Origin: Trichomonas vaginalis G3
Taxonomy: Eukaryota; Parabasalia; Trichomonadida; Trichomonadidae
NCBI RefSeq assembly: GCF_026262505.1
Contig: NC_067208.1
Location: forward strand, 8,193,962 to 8,257,961
Length of the DNA stretch: 64,000 bases
Direction: 5' to 3'
The notes beneath the pieces were generated by a model. It was not told the DNA's origin. It did no database searches and saw only the letters and a list, made by a program, of their open reading frames with translations. A program made the position numbers and the translations under genes. Shown piece by piece: positions 10,387 through 21,429 of this stretch. Each line of letters starts with the position of its first letter. Within the stretch, counting starts at the first letter, position 1.

Positions 10387-11076
10387 TATCTCTTTTTGCT
10401 TTTCTAATGGGGAAAATTATTTTGAATCATATCCTAAATTTCACTCATATAATTTATTGACAAGAACAATATTGATCAATGGAACTACCATAAACAAAAT
10501 AGATATATTCACCATTTATATTCCTAGATCAATCTTTACATGAGCCATATGATTTAATGAGCAAATTAGTTAGATTAGATTTATAAATTATGCAACACCG
10601 TAACCTGTGTCATTATTGAAAATACTATAAAAATGAAATATCCGTTTAATGTTAACATTAGTTGCAGTACTAAGTCTTGAAACATCACCAGCAGGTGGAA
10701 AAAGATGAAAAACTTTCACTTCCTAAGAAGAATATGAACTTAAGAAGGCTACTTCCTTCATCAAAATTTTATCAGGCTTGATTTTCAATTCGATTTGAAT
10801 GTTAAAATGTTTTACCGAATTTTATTCGGTTTCTATTTCTAGAATAATCCTAAGATCTCAAGTACACAAATTTAATGTTTGTCTCGTGACGTCTTGAGGT
10901 AAAGTTGATCGCCAAATCTTAGTGTGTTATAAGCTAAGCTAAGGTAGAATAAAGCAATTTTTCCCTCATTCATTACACTTTCATTGATGTGCATAACTAT
11001 ATATTTTATATTCTTTGCGTTGCAATCTTCATAATTTTAAATAAAAATCATTGTAATTTGATAAGAAATTATTAGT
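10387..11076. other. Spacer with a Pmp-like 5' relic near 10,680-10,790
   Basis: No gene is seen. The segment around 10,680-10,790 (AACATCACCAGCAG..., then a polypyrimidine/CCTAAG stretch and GGCTACTTCC) resembles the sequence at the 5' end of the Pmp-like copies at 46.4 and 50.0 kb. It marks another truncated copy of that locus. Confidence 0.5.
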
Positions 11077-12002
11077 TTACGAAAGAACTGGTATCATTAC
11101 AAAGAAGAATGCTTTATAAATATCTTCATCATACGTCATAATATTAATATCAAATATACAAGCGTCAATTGAAAAGATAGATAGCTTAGAAAAAGAATAT
11201 GTATTTTGGACATTATTTGTTATAACCAATCCAGCTGTCTTATTCAATCTATCACAGAAAGAATCTTGAATTGTTATTGAACCATAAGATTCTTGATAAA
11301 AGTCTACTCCGAGTCCTATGTTCCCAAGAAATGAGCTGTTTTCAATCTGAACAGTGGATGAACCTGCCCAAAATGTTCCATATTGAGATTTTGCGATTTT
11401 ATTGTCTAATACATTGCAAAATTTAAATTTAAAATCCCCATTATTTAATCCAATTGCGGAATATTGTGATGATGTATTACAAAATGATGAATATGTTATA
11501 TTACTAATATTTGTTGGCAAAAATAATTGAATTCCTGAATCAGAATATGATTTACAGAAACTTGTATTTATTGATTTAACATCAATCATACCTGAATAAA
11601 GACGATTCGTTCGACGCACTTCAAAATTTCCGCAATCATAAAAAGAACTTTCAAAAAGATAATTTATTTTAATCGATTTATCCTTAAGTTGAATATATGA
11701 ATGATGTCCTTGTTCAGATGCTGTTTTTGATTTGTATCCACATGATCTATATTGGACAATAGAGCTATCACATTTAAAGTGAAGGGCTCCACCATCAGAA
11801 TTACTGCTGCAGTCAGTGAACGAACAATCAGAGTTAAGAAATTTAATATCATCTTTCTCGAAATAAACAGCACTATTGTTAGAAATACATATGAATTTAC
11901 TATTATATATGAAACACCCATCATCTGTTGGTTCAACGTGTACATTCTTTCCAGTGATAGGAGGTGAAGCGAGTGCTGATTCATAAAATTGCTCCCATAC
12001 AT
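11077..12002 (-). pseudogene. Pmp-like beta-helix repeat protein, frameshifted copy (P1)
   Basis: Two minus-strand frames, 11664-12002 and 11077-11619, together read as one Cys/Ser/Asn-rich repeat protein broken near 11,640. The downstream frame shows the family's signature segments: VKSINTSFC, YSSFCNTSS, NFKFKFCNVL-like, IENSSFLGN and GSITIQDSFCDR. The regular spacing of F-x-N/F-x-C strands suggests a right-handed beta-helix like chlamydial Pmp and BspA-like trichomonad surface proteins. It is the most diverged of six copies in the window. No signal peptide or membrane anchor remains in this fragment. Confidence 0.65.
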
Positions 12003-13149
12003 CAGATGAAATTTAAGTCTGGAAAGGCTTTTCCTTGCATTTTTTTGGGTTTTACAAAGCGGACGAAACAGTACTCGCTAAATGGAAAACATGTAAGCAG
12101 GCTTAAAACAATTTGTTTTAGCATTAAGTGATAAACCAATGTGATTGAAAGCGTGCTTTTAAATTTACCAACTAAATGTAACTATACGGTTTCATTTAGA
12201 TTGCACAAGTGAACGTTCCAACATTCACATTACATGGTAAATTGGAAACAGCTTAATAAGAAGCGCCCAAGTTCTCAAACGCATTTTCATTAAATAAAAA
12301 TTGGCAAATCAAAGCGAAATATGTAATATATTAAGTTAGAATATTCGGAATAAATATATAGCAACAGACTTGATGGTTAAGACCATCGAAATTTTTTGTA
12401 TTTTTTTGTAAAAGCATTTTATTTGAGGTAGATGTATGACATTTGCGACAAACAAGACTAATATCTAAATTATTCCTAATGTTATTAATATAGCAATAGA
12501 AATTAACTAAATATTGATAAGATATATCTGAAATATTGAATAATGTTTCCTTATGATATTTAAGCATGTAGCTCCAAATATCGGCCATTGTGATAGAGGA
12601 AGAGAAGACATGTTTTTTATGATGGTTTGAATTTTGTTGAAGAATTATGGCTATCTAAACATCAGTTCTCTTTTAGAATCACGGCTCTAAGCAATCGCAA
12701 TCGTATTCACATATGTTTGTTCTTATCAATTAAAATGGCATATTAATGAAAAAGAACTTAGGTCATTATGATTTCAGATGTCAACTTAGATAGACTAAGG
12801 TAATATTGTTGATAGGCAGATTACACTCTAATTGCATATAACCACTGCAGAAAATAAGAATTACTTTTTGAAAAAATTAGGAATTGAATTAAAATATTAT
12901 TCAAAATGTAATTAAAGACTCTTATTTATTTTAGAAATACGATAAGTAAATAATAAAAAAGTGCCAATGACTTTTTCAGAGATGGATAATCTCAATCGTC
13001 ATGACAATGCAAAGTGAAAAAAACGTTAACATCAGGTTGAAAACTAATTACAAAACAACAATTCAGAAAACGAAGGATTCCTATTGAATAACGTAATTCA
13101 GTATCATTTTTACATACTTTTTGTTACAAAAAAAATTTTTAATCAAGGA
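12003..13149. other. Spacer; one weak 85-codon ORF at 12331-12588 (minus)
   Basis: AT-rich DNA between the Pmp-like relic and the TBC gene. The only ATG-started ORF of note (12331-12588, minus) begins MADIWSYMLKYHKE and contains a CRKCH segment. I do not recognise it and nothing else supports it as a gene. Confidence 0.35.
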
Positions 13150-14139
13150 ATGTCTGAAGGAAAGGTAGATCGATATGGTTTTATTAAAACTCAGAGGGAG
13201 AAATCAGAAAAAGAGATCGAAGAAGAAAAGAGAGAAAGCGCTGAAGAACCTGAAAAGGAAATCCTGTGGTCAAATTATTTAAAAAATTGGAAACGTGAAA
13301 TGAAAAAGTCTCGCGATGATATTGCCGAGCTTATTAAGCGCGGAATACCTGAAACAATGCGCGGAACTGTCTGGTCAAAAATTTTAGATATCGAATCTTT
13401 GCCTGCAGATATAAATTACAAAGATTTATACCAAAAAGCTGAAGGACAAGAGTTCACTATTACTATAGATAAAGATTTAACGCGTAGTTTACCGCAAATC
13501 AAGAGTTTCAGCCAGAAAGAAACATTAGAAAGATTAAAACACATTCTTTATGCATACGGTCAATATGACCATGAATTAGGATATACACAGGGTGAGAATT
13601 TCATCGCTGGCTTATTAATTCACTACCAGGAAGAAGAAATCGCATTTAAGAGTTTTATTCAAATAATGAACCATCCTCGTTGTTTACACAGATTCTACTT
13701 TACAGAGGGATTTCCACGCTTAGATATCGCAATTAATATCTTGAGAATTCTCTTACAGAAAAAATATCCAAAAATTTTGAAGAAAATAGACAATGAAAAT
13801 ATGCCAATTTCCATGTTTGCAACACAGTGGTTTATGACCGCATTCATGGCTTTCAATTGGGATCCAGAATTTCAGATGAGAATATTCGAACGTTTCATTT
13901 TCTACGGAACACGTGGCTTACTTGGATTTGCACTCGTGATCTTCTCAAGACATAAAAAGATGTTCCATGAAGCCAAAAATTTCGAAGAAATGTTATTAGT
14001 TTTACAACACCCAGACACGAGCGAGCAGATGAGAGACTGGAGATACGCTCTCAAGAAATGGAATAAGCTTTGGATAAGAAAAGGTCAGTATCAGAAATTA
14101 TTGAAGGCTGTCGGAGCTCCGGCAGAAAAGATGTGTTAA
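13150..14139 (+). CDS. TBC-domain Rab GTPase-activating protein
   Basis: 329 residues from the ATG at 13150; the open frame upstream has no ATG. After a charged N-terminus (about 1-60) comes a complete TBC domain: RGIPETMRGTVWSKI (the R...W motif), an ITIDKDLTRSLP segment holding the arginine-finger-type D..R, and GYTQGENFIAG with the YxQG glutamine finger. The later helices follow through to WRYALKKWNKLW. TBC proteins speed GTP hydrolysis by Rab GTPases on endomembranes. The compact size (domain plus short tails) is like GRTP1/TBC1D-type members. The Rab partner cannot be inferred. Confidence 0.9.
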   Translation: MSEGKVDRYGFIKTQREKSEKEIEEEKRESAEEPEKEILWSNYLKNWKREMKKSRDDIAELIKRGIPETMRGTVWSKILDIESLPADINYKDLYQKAEGQEFTITIDKDLTRSLPQIKSFSQKETLERLKHILYAYGQYDHELGYTQGENFIAGLLIHYQEEEIAFKSFIQIMNHPRCLHRFYFTEGFPRLDIAINILRILLQKKYPKILKKIDNENMPISMFATQWFMTAFMAFNWDPEFQMRIFERFIFYGTRGLLGFALVIFSRHKKMFHEAKNFEEMLLVLQHPDTSEQMRDWRYALKKWNKLWIRKGQYQKLLKAVGAPAEKMC

Positions 14140-14413
14140 TTTCATGTTTTTTATTTGATAAGATGATAAATATTAAGTTTATTTTTAGTTGTAAGGATTT
14201 TATTAAATACCAATGTTTCAAAATCTTTTTTATAGCTTTTGTTCGGTATTTTCTTTTGAATTATGACTTCTTTTTATAAACGGATAATTATCTTTGCTTT
14301 ATTCAAAAATAATTTCAATTGAATTTTCTTTTCTCACTAAACAAAACTAATAAAATTAATCAACAAGCTCATTAAAATCCGATTTCAAATACTGTGATGG
14401 AACAAATGTTAAA
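14140..14413. other. Intergenic up to the Maverick insertion site
   Basis: AT-rich 3' flank of the TBC gene. It ends at the Maverick target-site duplication, so the element did not break a recognisable host gene. Confidence 0.5.
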
Positions 14414-14419
14414 TTTAAA
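14414..14419. repeat. Maverick target-site duplication, left (TTTAAA)
   Basis: TTTAAA directly precedes the AGTAGTAGATGAG terminus and recurs directly after the other terminus at 36922-36927. Six-base duplications are the Maverick/Polinton norm. Because TTTAAA is a palindrome, chance is somewhat more likely than for an asymmetric hexamer. Confidence 0.8.
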
Positions 14420-14625
14420 AGTAGTAGATGAGTGCGGGTTGTGTGACCTTTTATGTAATCGTAAGAATTCTCACATAATTGAATGATTTTTGAACATACT
14501 TCTGAATAGCAGATTTTAAAAATTTATGAATAATTTATAAAAAGTTTTTATTCCTACAATTCCTATATTACCATTAATAAAAAGAATATATTTTGCATAG
14601 ATTCCAAATATGGTGTCAATTTTTT
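14420..14625 (+). repeat. Maverick left terminal inverted repeat
   Basis: 206 bp, reverse complement of 36716-36921 with no difference noticed. The outer end AGTAGTAGATGAGTGCGGG follows the AG start common in Polintons. Confidence 0.93.
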
Positions 14626-14638
14626 ATTAAATGATAAA

Positions 14639-14927
14639 ATGTATGGAAAAAGAATAATATCTGATTTTGAACATTATTTGATTGATTTACTAATTGATCC
14701 ACAAAGCTGTTGTAAAATTAATTTTGAATTTAAAATTAAAGGAACCGTAAATTTTGTATTTATTTATCACTTAAAAGAATATGACCGATATCATAATTTG
14801 ATATATGAAACTAATATAATATTTGAAGATGAAAAAAAAGAAAGAGATTGAAAAGCAATTCAATGAATGCCTTTTAAATACATATGCGCACATTATAAGA
14901 CATAAAATGAAATTAATTCCTTATTAA
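14639..14927 (+). pseudogene. Maverick small protein of unknown function, one frameshift
   Basis: The first gene inside the left repeat. A 70-codon frame (MYGKRIISDFEHYLIDLL...) ends at a TGA just after a run of eight A's near 14,830. The +1 frame from the same point continues with KEIEKQFNECLLNTYAHIIRH and stops at 14,925-14,927. One A too many or too few in the run explains both, giving a protein of about 95 residues. No motif was recognised. Confidence 0.5.
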
Positions 14928-14961
14928 TCAAAAATATTTTTTATCTTTTATTTTATAATAA

Positions 14962-16096
14962 ATGAGTATAACAACTAATTCATTGAAATCTTTAAAGTTC
15001 ACTAATTCAGAATTAGAAAATATTTTAGAAAATTTTGGAGACGGTTCTTATCCAACATATATGCAGAATGTGAAAGAGTTTTCCAGATTGTTGAATGAAT
15101 TTAAATATAACGGACCAATTACTAAAAAGGCTATAATGAGATATTTATATCCCAAAAAAGTTGAAAAACATGAGAATATTCCTCTTTATGGTCCAGAGGA
15201 CCTGGGCTCAGAGAGCCTTGAAACACCTCCTGAATATTTTGAAGAAAAAATTAAACAAGATGAATATTATAACGATGAGATTGAGAAATTGGAACAATTA
15301 AGAAATGAAATAGATGAAAGAATTAAGGAATTAAGAAATGCTGAGAATGAAGTAGAGGGTTTAATGAATATCCCAGCTTCAGAATCAGAAGTTCAAAAAT
15401 CACATGAGGAAAGATATAAAAATTACTTTTTGGAATCTACTAAAAATTTATTAGATGGTGATATTGACGAAACACTTTCAGAAGAAGGCACAAAATTTAT
15501 TCATAAACATAAGTTACAATTTATTGACGATGGAGATTATCCATGTATATTACTTTCACCTCCTCTTGATTCTGAAAAATTCAAAAAAGCACTGAAAAAT
15601 GTAACATATGCAACAAATACGATTAAGAAAGAAGACCATGATATTTACACAAATTATTATTTAAATAAATGTACAGGTGTTGATAAAGTTTTTGATTTGT
15701 TAGATAAAATATCAAAAGAAACAATTGGTACATATAAAATTTTATGCGATTGTGGTTTCATTGTTGAAGATACCGTTGATGTTTCATATGAAAGAACAGC
15801 TCCGAAGGAGGACGAAGTGGAAAGATCTATTCCATTCGTTATTAAGAACATAAAAGATATGAAAACTTATAAACATTATATTTATTCATTTATTTCAGAA
15901 AAAATGGAAGCAACACATAAATCATCTCGTCATCATTTCATAGCTATTCACATTCCTTTTCAAAGTTGTGAAATTAAATAAGACAGGAATTAGATTTAAT
16001 GTATCAGGGTACACATTCTTGAGTAAATTAAAATGTATTCGTCACGTCGCAGATGATAAAAATTTATGTGTTCTTAATTCATTTTATGGACTTTAG
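14962..16096 (+). pseudogene. Maverick acidic coiled-coil protein of unknown function, frameshift near the 3' end
   Basis: The main frame (14962-15981) encodes 339 residues with an acidic, glutamate-rich centre and a probable coiled coil at about 93-125 (EIEKLEQLRNEIDERIKEL). After the T-run at 15957-15960 the next frame continues sensibly as KVVKLNKTGIRFN...SKLKCIRHVADDKN and stops at 16,094-16,096. The intact product was therefore probably about 377 residues. The start at 14962 follows the element's T-rich start motif (TTTTATTTTATAATAAATG). It sits directly upstream of the polymerase. A terminal protein or protease would be expected somewhere in this region, but no catalytic motif for either is visible. 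Confidence 0.55.
15203..15230. repeat. 5-bp stem, 3-nt loop hairpin (GGCTC AGA GAGCC)
   Basis: GC-rich 13-mer palindrome within the coiled-coil gene. It is one of three hairpins of the same geometry in this element (see 16,100 and 36,090). Confidence 0.6.
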
Positions 16097-16130
16097 CCCT
16101 GGACTCTCTGAGTCTCAGACTTTAAAAAAA
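16097..16130. terminator. GC-rich hairpin after the coiled-coil gene
   Basis: GACTC TCT GAGTC lies just behind the reconstructed stop at 16,096, inside a locally GC-rich CCCTGGACTC...AGACT segment, and is followed by an A-run. Its position at a gene end suggests a 3'-end-processing or termination role, or an imperfect repeat. The function is inferred. Confidence 0.4.
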
Positions 16131-16171
16131 TAAACTTTATTTTTATTTTTTTAATTTTTATTCTTACATAA

Positions 16172-19100
16172 ATGAACAAAAACGGAACGCTAAAATGAAT
16201 GATAATCAAATTAGAGCAGAAGGTAGAAGGTTATTTAAACGCTTCTATAACATTCCTGATGGTGTTAATCCTAAAACTCGTAGAAGTTATTTAAATGAAG
16301 CCATAGATGCATATGAAGGATTTGACATTTCATCAGAAAGTGAGAGGTTAGCAAGAATGTTAAACGTTAATATTGATTTCTATTATTGTGACCTCAACCA
16401 GAAGACGTAGACATTAACAAGGTAGACTTTCCATTAGTGGAATCAATAATGATAGATCCAGAATTTGAAACAGTAAATATTTTATTAACACAGAGTCCAT
16501 GTGGAAAACTTCACGCTGACAGAATAACAGACGTTGAAGCACTCACAGGATATAAAGTTTGCTCCTTTTGCAAAGAAGAAGTATATTCTATCCGTGATGA
16601 TCCAGAAAGGAAAAACCAAAGAAGATTTTTAAAACATTGTGAGAAATGTAAAGAAAATAATGGAAGATTAATTCAAGACGTTCAATTGCAAAACACACAA
16701 CAACCATATGCACCACATATCACGAAACAGAAGATATATCAGTGGCTATTAGCACATAATTTGCAGGAATATTATAAACCAACAAGATATTATATTACTT
16801 TTGACTTCGAAACATTAGAGACTAAAGAAGAACTTCTACTTTCTGAATGTGCAACTTTGAACGCTTACTTAAAACCATTCATGGTATCATCAACGGTTAA
16901 ATTAAACGATAAAACATATACAAGGAATTTTTGCTTAACATCAAGTGATTCGTTCATCTCTGATTGGATTGAATTTTTATTTTCAACCTGTTCATTAGTT
17001 GCTAAATCAAATATTGAACAATATGAAGAATTAATGAATACATTAAATGAGAAACAGAAGGAAGCATTTAAAGAACTTCTAGATGAGGAATTCAATAAAG
17101 TGAATATCATAGGTTTTAATTCGGGAAAGTTTGATTTAAATTTAATTCTTCGTGATTTAAATACTGCAAAATGGAAGATAAAATCAATGCTGGGTTCTTC
17201 TTCACAATTTAAGCAAATCATTGTAAAGAAAACAAACGTTCCATATGAATTGAGATTTATTGACATCAGAAATTATATAGCGGGTGGGACATTAGACCAA
17301 TTCACTCAAGATTTCGGAAACAATAAAACACGTGTTAAATCCTTTTTCCCTTATCAATTCATCACGTGGGAAAATTACGAAGAAGAATTATATAAAAAGG
17401 AACCATTCACTCAAGATTCATTTTATTCAGCATTAACACAAGAAACTATATCAGATAGTGATTATCAAATATATCTCAATGATGCTAAAAATTTTGAGAA
17501 TAGATTAGAATATTTTATTCATTATTGCAATAAAGACGTTGAAATTATGATTGACCCAATTGATAAAATTATTGAAGAAACATTTGTTTATAAAATTGAC
17601 ATGCTCCATAATCTTTCATTATCATCTAATGCATCAATGATTCGTTACGCGTTAGCATATAAGAACTTCAATCCTAACGAAACATATCCAGAAGAAGAAA
17701 ATGTGGAATCAAGTTTTGAATTAACGAAAAAGTATTGGAAATATAAAATTGAATCATATAAGAAACAAGATGAAAAGGTGAAAAGAGATACCAAAAATAA
17801 TGTTTCAATGGATGACTATCAATATTTTCACGATTTAATCCTTTCATCTAAATGTAAAATGTGTGGTAAAGCGTTTACATATGCAAATAAACCAACATTG
17901 GATAGAATTGATAATGAAAAACCACATACTAAAGAAAATTGTCAGTTAATGTGTTGTTATTGCAATGTCGTGAAATCAAATAAAGATGAAGAAGTTCAAC
18001 GTTTAAGAATTAATTTAAGAAATTATGCATTAAAAAATAATTTACCAATGACTTTAGATTCAGTGGAAGCGTATCACATCCTCCGTAATGGAATTACTGG
18101 TGGTTTATCAAATGTTCAACATAGAGTAAATCTTAAAGGAATCACGCACATTAATAAACTTTCATATAATCCAGAAACTAAAACAGTATCAAATGAGGAC
18201 ACCCAACATCATGACTCATTTCGTTGGTGTTGATTTCAATTCATTATATCCTTCATCATTTTCATCAATCCTCATGATTTCATTCAATATACTGACCATA
18301 AAATGTATATGCCGGGAAGATTGAATGGTGTTATCATTTGTGATACAGCAACAAAGAAAGCAAAAGCACTGGGAATTATTAGAAGAAAAATACTTTATTC
18401 GTGGCTGAAGTAAAGGGTCACATTGATGAAAAATACATTAATGATTACATAAACTTTTTACCGATAATAAGAAACTTAGATATTATCACAGATGAAAAAA
18501 CAATTGGTTTTATGTATAATTACATGAAATCAAACAATCTACCGTTGACCAGAAACAGAGAAAATTAACTCAGTTAGCATCAACACACAACCAATATCAA
18601 CCATTTTCTTCTTATTATCTATGGTATCTAATAGACAGATTTCATTTTATCATTGATGATATTCAATCAATTTTAACATTTACTAAAAACACTTGTTTTA
18701 ATGAATTTGCGAACAAATTTATGAACGAAAGACAAAAGGCTGAATTAGAAGGAAATAAAGGAAAAAGTTTATTTTGCAAGATTTCGCTTAATGGATCATA
18801 TGGTTACGATGCAATGAATACACAAAATTACGCAAAGACTAAAATAATGAATGCACCGAAGGCACGCGTTGCATGTATGGCAAATAAGTTTAAAAACATA
18901 AGAGAAATAGGTGAGGATACGTATCAACTGATGCTTAAAGATAGATTTTATAGATGTGAAACATGTTTACAAGAGGCATTCTTCACTTTAGATAATGCAA
19001 AATACTGGTATTTGGTTTTCATTTATGATTTTATGTATAAATGCATGGATGTTAATCGTTTTCATTTCATTGAAGGTGATACTGATTCATCTTATTGGGC

Positions 19101-19605
19101 AATCGCTGGCGACCCAAATCTTCCTAACACTCAAGCATTTCAAGCAATTGTAACCGATAAAAAATTTTATGATAAAAACATTTTCAAATTCGCACCTTTT
19201 GATTTCTTCTGTTTTGATGAGAAATTTAAACCTAAATTAAAGAATAAAGCTGAAGAAAAAGCACATGAGAAGAAGTTATTGGGTTTAGCAATTGAGAAAC
19301 AAGGTGATAACATGGTTGCTTTATGCCCTAAGTGTTATACATCATTCAACGGAATGATTGGTGAAGACTCCTTCAAAAAGATAGCACAAAAAATGAAAGG
19401 TGTTAGTTTAAGACAAAATAAGCAATTAACACCTAAAAATTATTTGGATATAATAAATGATAAAGTGATATTTGATGGTCAAAATATTAATTTACAACTT
19501 AAAAATGGGTCAATGACTCGCTTAACAATTGGTAAGACTGCATTAACAGGAGCACACACTAAAGCTGTATGTTGTGAAAATGGATGTTGTATGCCATTTA
19601 TTTAA
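16172..19605 (+). pseudogene. Maverick family-B DNA polymerase, multiply frameshifted
   Basis: Exonuclease motifs are present: Exo I (TFDFETLE), Exo II (GFNSGKFDLNL) and Exo III (YCNKDVEIM). Polymerase motif A (DFNSLYPSSF) starts near 18,232, motif B is KISLNGSYGYD and motif C is EGDTDSSYW. These need at least five frame changes to join (near 16,392, 18,198, 18,268, 18,387 and 18,541), and the T-rich start motif points to an ATG at 16,172 that is out of frame with the ATG at 16,195. The intact protein would have been about 1,130 residues. Residues around 17,853-17,990 encode an HNH-like zinc segment between the exonuclease and palm. In Mavericks this enzyme (pPolB) is thought to replicate the element by protein priming. 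This copy should be inactive. Confidence 0.88.
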
Positions 19606-19747
19606 AACACTTATTTTATTTTTATATAAATGAATAGCGTAGATTTAAAAATTTAATTGATGATTTAGTATTTAATCAAAATTTTCTTAATTATTATGAT
19701 TAAAAGCATATCTCCAAAAATATAATAACAATATAACGGGTGATGAT
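19606..19747 (+). promoter_or_regulatory. Integrase promoter with an alternative, frameshifted start
   Basis: The element's T-rich motif (TTATTTTATTTTTATATAAATG) places a start at 19,630. The frame from there (MNSVDLK...) stops after seven codons, but a one-base shift gives NLIDDLVFNQNFLNYYD, and another leads into the integrase frame. The true integrase N-terminus may therefore lie here, broken by small indels. Confidence 0.5.
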
Positions 19748-20947
19748 ATGGAATATTATTATCCATATTATAAAAATGAAATTTTGAAATATCATAATAA
19801 AATAATTTCTGAAATTAAAGACAAAATTAAAACTAATGAATATTCAAAGGGAAAAACTAAATCACAACTTAAACAGTTGAAAGATTTCAAAAATAAAGTA
19901 TTAACAGAAGAAGATATTGATGAATTATATAAATTATATAATCCTGAACCACAAAAACCAAAGGAACAAAAACAAAAGGTGCAAAACACCCAGGTTCTTC
20001 AGACCATAAATGATGCACAAGCTTTAATTTATGATTCATTAGTTAAACCACATTCAGCCCGACTTTTAAATGAAGATCAACTTTTGGAATTCATCCTTCA
20101 ACATAAACTCGAAGCGGGAAAGTATATCAAACCTTTATATACAGCATATTTAAAACAAATGAATAAAATACATCCAGAATTAATGAAGGAAGGAATGAAA
20201 TCCAAAATCAAAGCAGATAAAATTAAACCACTTGCAACACCAAAACCTCCAACAGTAGTACCTCCTCCTCCTTCAGTTAATCCTTCATCATTCACTTTAT
20301 TATATCCATTTCAAACATTAAAGAAGCAAAAAGATTTTAAAAAGGATTTCAAGATATTAAATAAACCAATTGACCCGAAAATTCAACCGTTAAAGGAAAA
20401 ATTTAGTCGTCCATCATTTGCACCTTCACCTTATTCATACGAAATCGATCATCTGGAATATTCAAAAGGAAATATTACTTATTTATTTGCCATTAACATT
20501 AACACTAGATATTTATATTGCATTCCGGTGAAAGGGAAAACAGAACAGGAAACAAGAAGAGCTATTCAATACTTACTAGATCATGAAAGAGTAGATAATA
20601 TCAGGGGTGATGGTGATAAAGGATTTCAGGCAGCCATGACTCATTATTTCCCACAAATTAATTTTTACTTCTCATCCTCTCCATATACGTTTCATAATAA
20701 AATAGTTGATGCGGTAATGAGAACTCTTAGAGATGCGTTAGGGGTTAACGGTCAGATATACTGGGATGGAAATCATGACTCCATCATACAGCAGTTAGTA
20801 TATTATTACAATAATACATGGCATAGAACTATTAACATGAAACCAGTGGAAATGAAAAATGATATTTCAAAAGAATGGGAATATATTAGAAAGCAAATGG
20901 AAAGGTTGAATGATGTTAAACTGAACAAATTAATTCGGGGCTCATGA
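19748..20947 (+). CDS. Maverick integrase (rve/RNase-H-fold DDE type)
   Basis: 399 residues. A Lys-rich N-terminal half with a proline-rich linker (about 175-185) precedes an integrase core at about 235-365. The first catalytic Asp lies in YEIDHLEY and the second in IRGDGDKGF. In the third position, where HNKIVDAVMRTLRD aligns with the usual (V/I)ER.NRTLK helix, an Asp replaces the expected Glu. The ATG at 19748 may be internal (see 19,630). The gene overlaps the following SH3-like ORF by ATGA. Retroviral-type integrases insert the linear element into the genome and make the 6-bp duplication. Whether an Asp at the third position supports catalysis is unknown. Confidence 0.87.
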   Translation: MEYYYPYYKNEILKYHNKIISEIKDKIKTNEYSKGKTKSQLKQLKDFKNKVLTEEDIDELYKLYNPEPQKPKEQKQKVQNTQVLQTINDAQALIYDSLVKPHSARLLNEDQLLEFILQHKLEAGKYIKPLYTAYLKQMNKIHPELMKEGMKSKIKADKIKPLATPKPPTVVPPPPSVNPSSFTLLYPFQTLKKQKDFKKDFKILNKPIDPKIQPLKEKFSRPSFAPSPYSYEIDHLEYSKGNITYLFAININTRYLYCIPVKGKTEQETRRAIQYLLDHERVDNIRGDGDKGFQAAMTHYFPQINFYFSSSPYTFHNKIVDAVMRTLRDALGVNGQIYWDGNHDSIIQQLVYYYNNTWHRTINMKPVEMKNDISKEWEYIRKQMERLNDVKLNKLIRGS

Positions 20948-21147
20948 ATTTTAAACAAGGGGATAAAGTTTTGATTCATCTCGATTATGGAAAAACTGAT
21001 AAATCAATGACAAAAAGAAGACGAAGATTTGACACAATAGCTGAATTTGTTAGATATATTAACGGCAATGTATTAGTTGAAGTTGACAATAAATTAATAG
21101 AAATTCCGATTTATTTTATTACTCCATTATATTTAAATAATATTTAA
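20944..21147 (+). CDS. SH3-like integrase C-terminal domain in an overlapping ORF
   Basis: 67 residues starting at the ATG that overlaps the integrase stop (ATGA). The pattern FKQGDKVLI...F.TIAEFVRYINGNVLVEVDNKLIEIPIYFITP is that of the barrel found at the C-terminus of retroviral and Polinton integrases (a G-D-K-V start, then short strands ending in a Y..P). A frame change or coupled reinitiation would join it to the integrase; alternatively it is a true separate subunit, or one more frameshift. Confidence 0.6.
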   Translation: MNFKQGDKVLIHLDYGKTDKSMTKRRRRFDTIAEFVRYINGNVLVEVDNKLIEIPIYFITPLYLNNI

Positions 21148-21166
21148 TTTTTTTATTTCGTAAGAA

Positions 21167-21429
21167 ATGAGTGACAACAAAGCAGTCAAGAGTCCAGACG
21201 ATGAATATAAAAAGAAACTAAACAGAATTAAATCAAAAATATGTTATTACAAAAAGAAGCCGCAATGTGGTGGGGTTGAAAACGATAAGAAATAATCGAA
21301 AAATTAGAAACTTACCGTTCAATCCTTAAACTGAGTGAAGCAAAAATAAAAGAATTTAATAGAATAAATAAATTGATTGGAAGAGATGAATTTAATAAAG
21401 ATGAATTTTTAAACTCTATCCAAATTTAA
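21167..21429 (+). pseudogene. Maverick small charged protein, one frameshift
   Basis: Read from the ATG after the T-rich start motif (ATTTCGTAAGAAATG), the frame gives 42 residues (MSDNKAVKSPDDEYKKKLNR...) and stops at 21,293-21,295. One base shift at the AAGAAA just before continues as IIEKLETYRSILKLSEAKIKEFNR to a stop at 21,427-21,429, for about 86 residues in all. Lys/Glu-rich and probably helical. Its 3' end overlaps the convergent minus-strand gene. Confidence 0.5.

Noticed and set aside
934-13150. Known trichomonad initiator motif in front of the host genes
   Set aside because: I found no consistent match close to the start codons, so no initiator was annotated and it was not used for species assignment.
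14962-16096. Adenovirus-type cysteine protease expected in a Maverick
   Set aside because: Neither this gene nor another in the element shows a convincing His...Cys catalytic arrangement; I cannot support the call.
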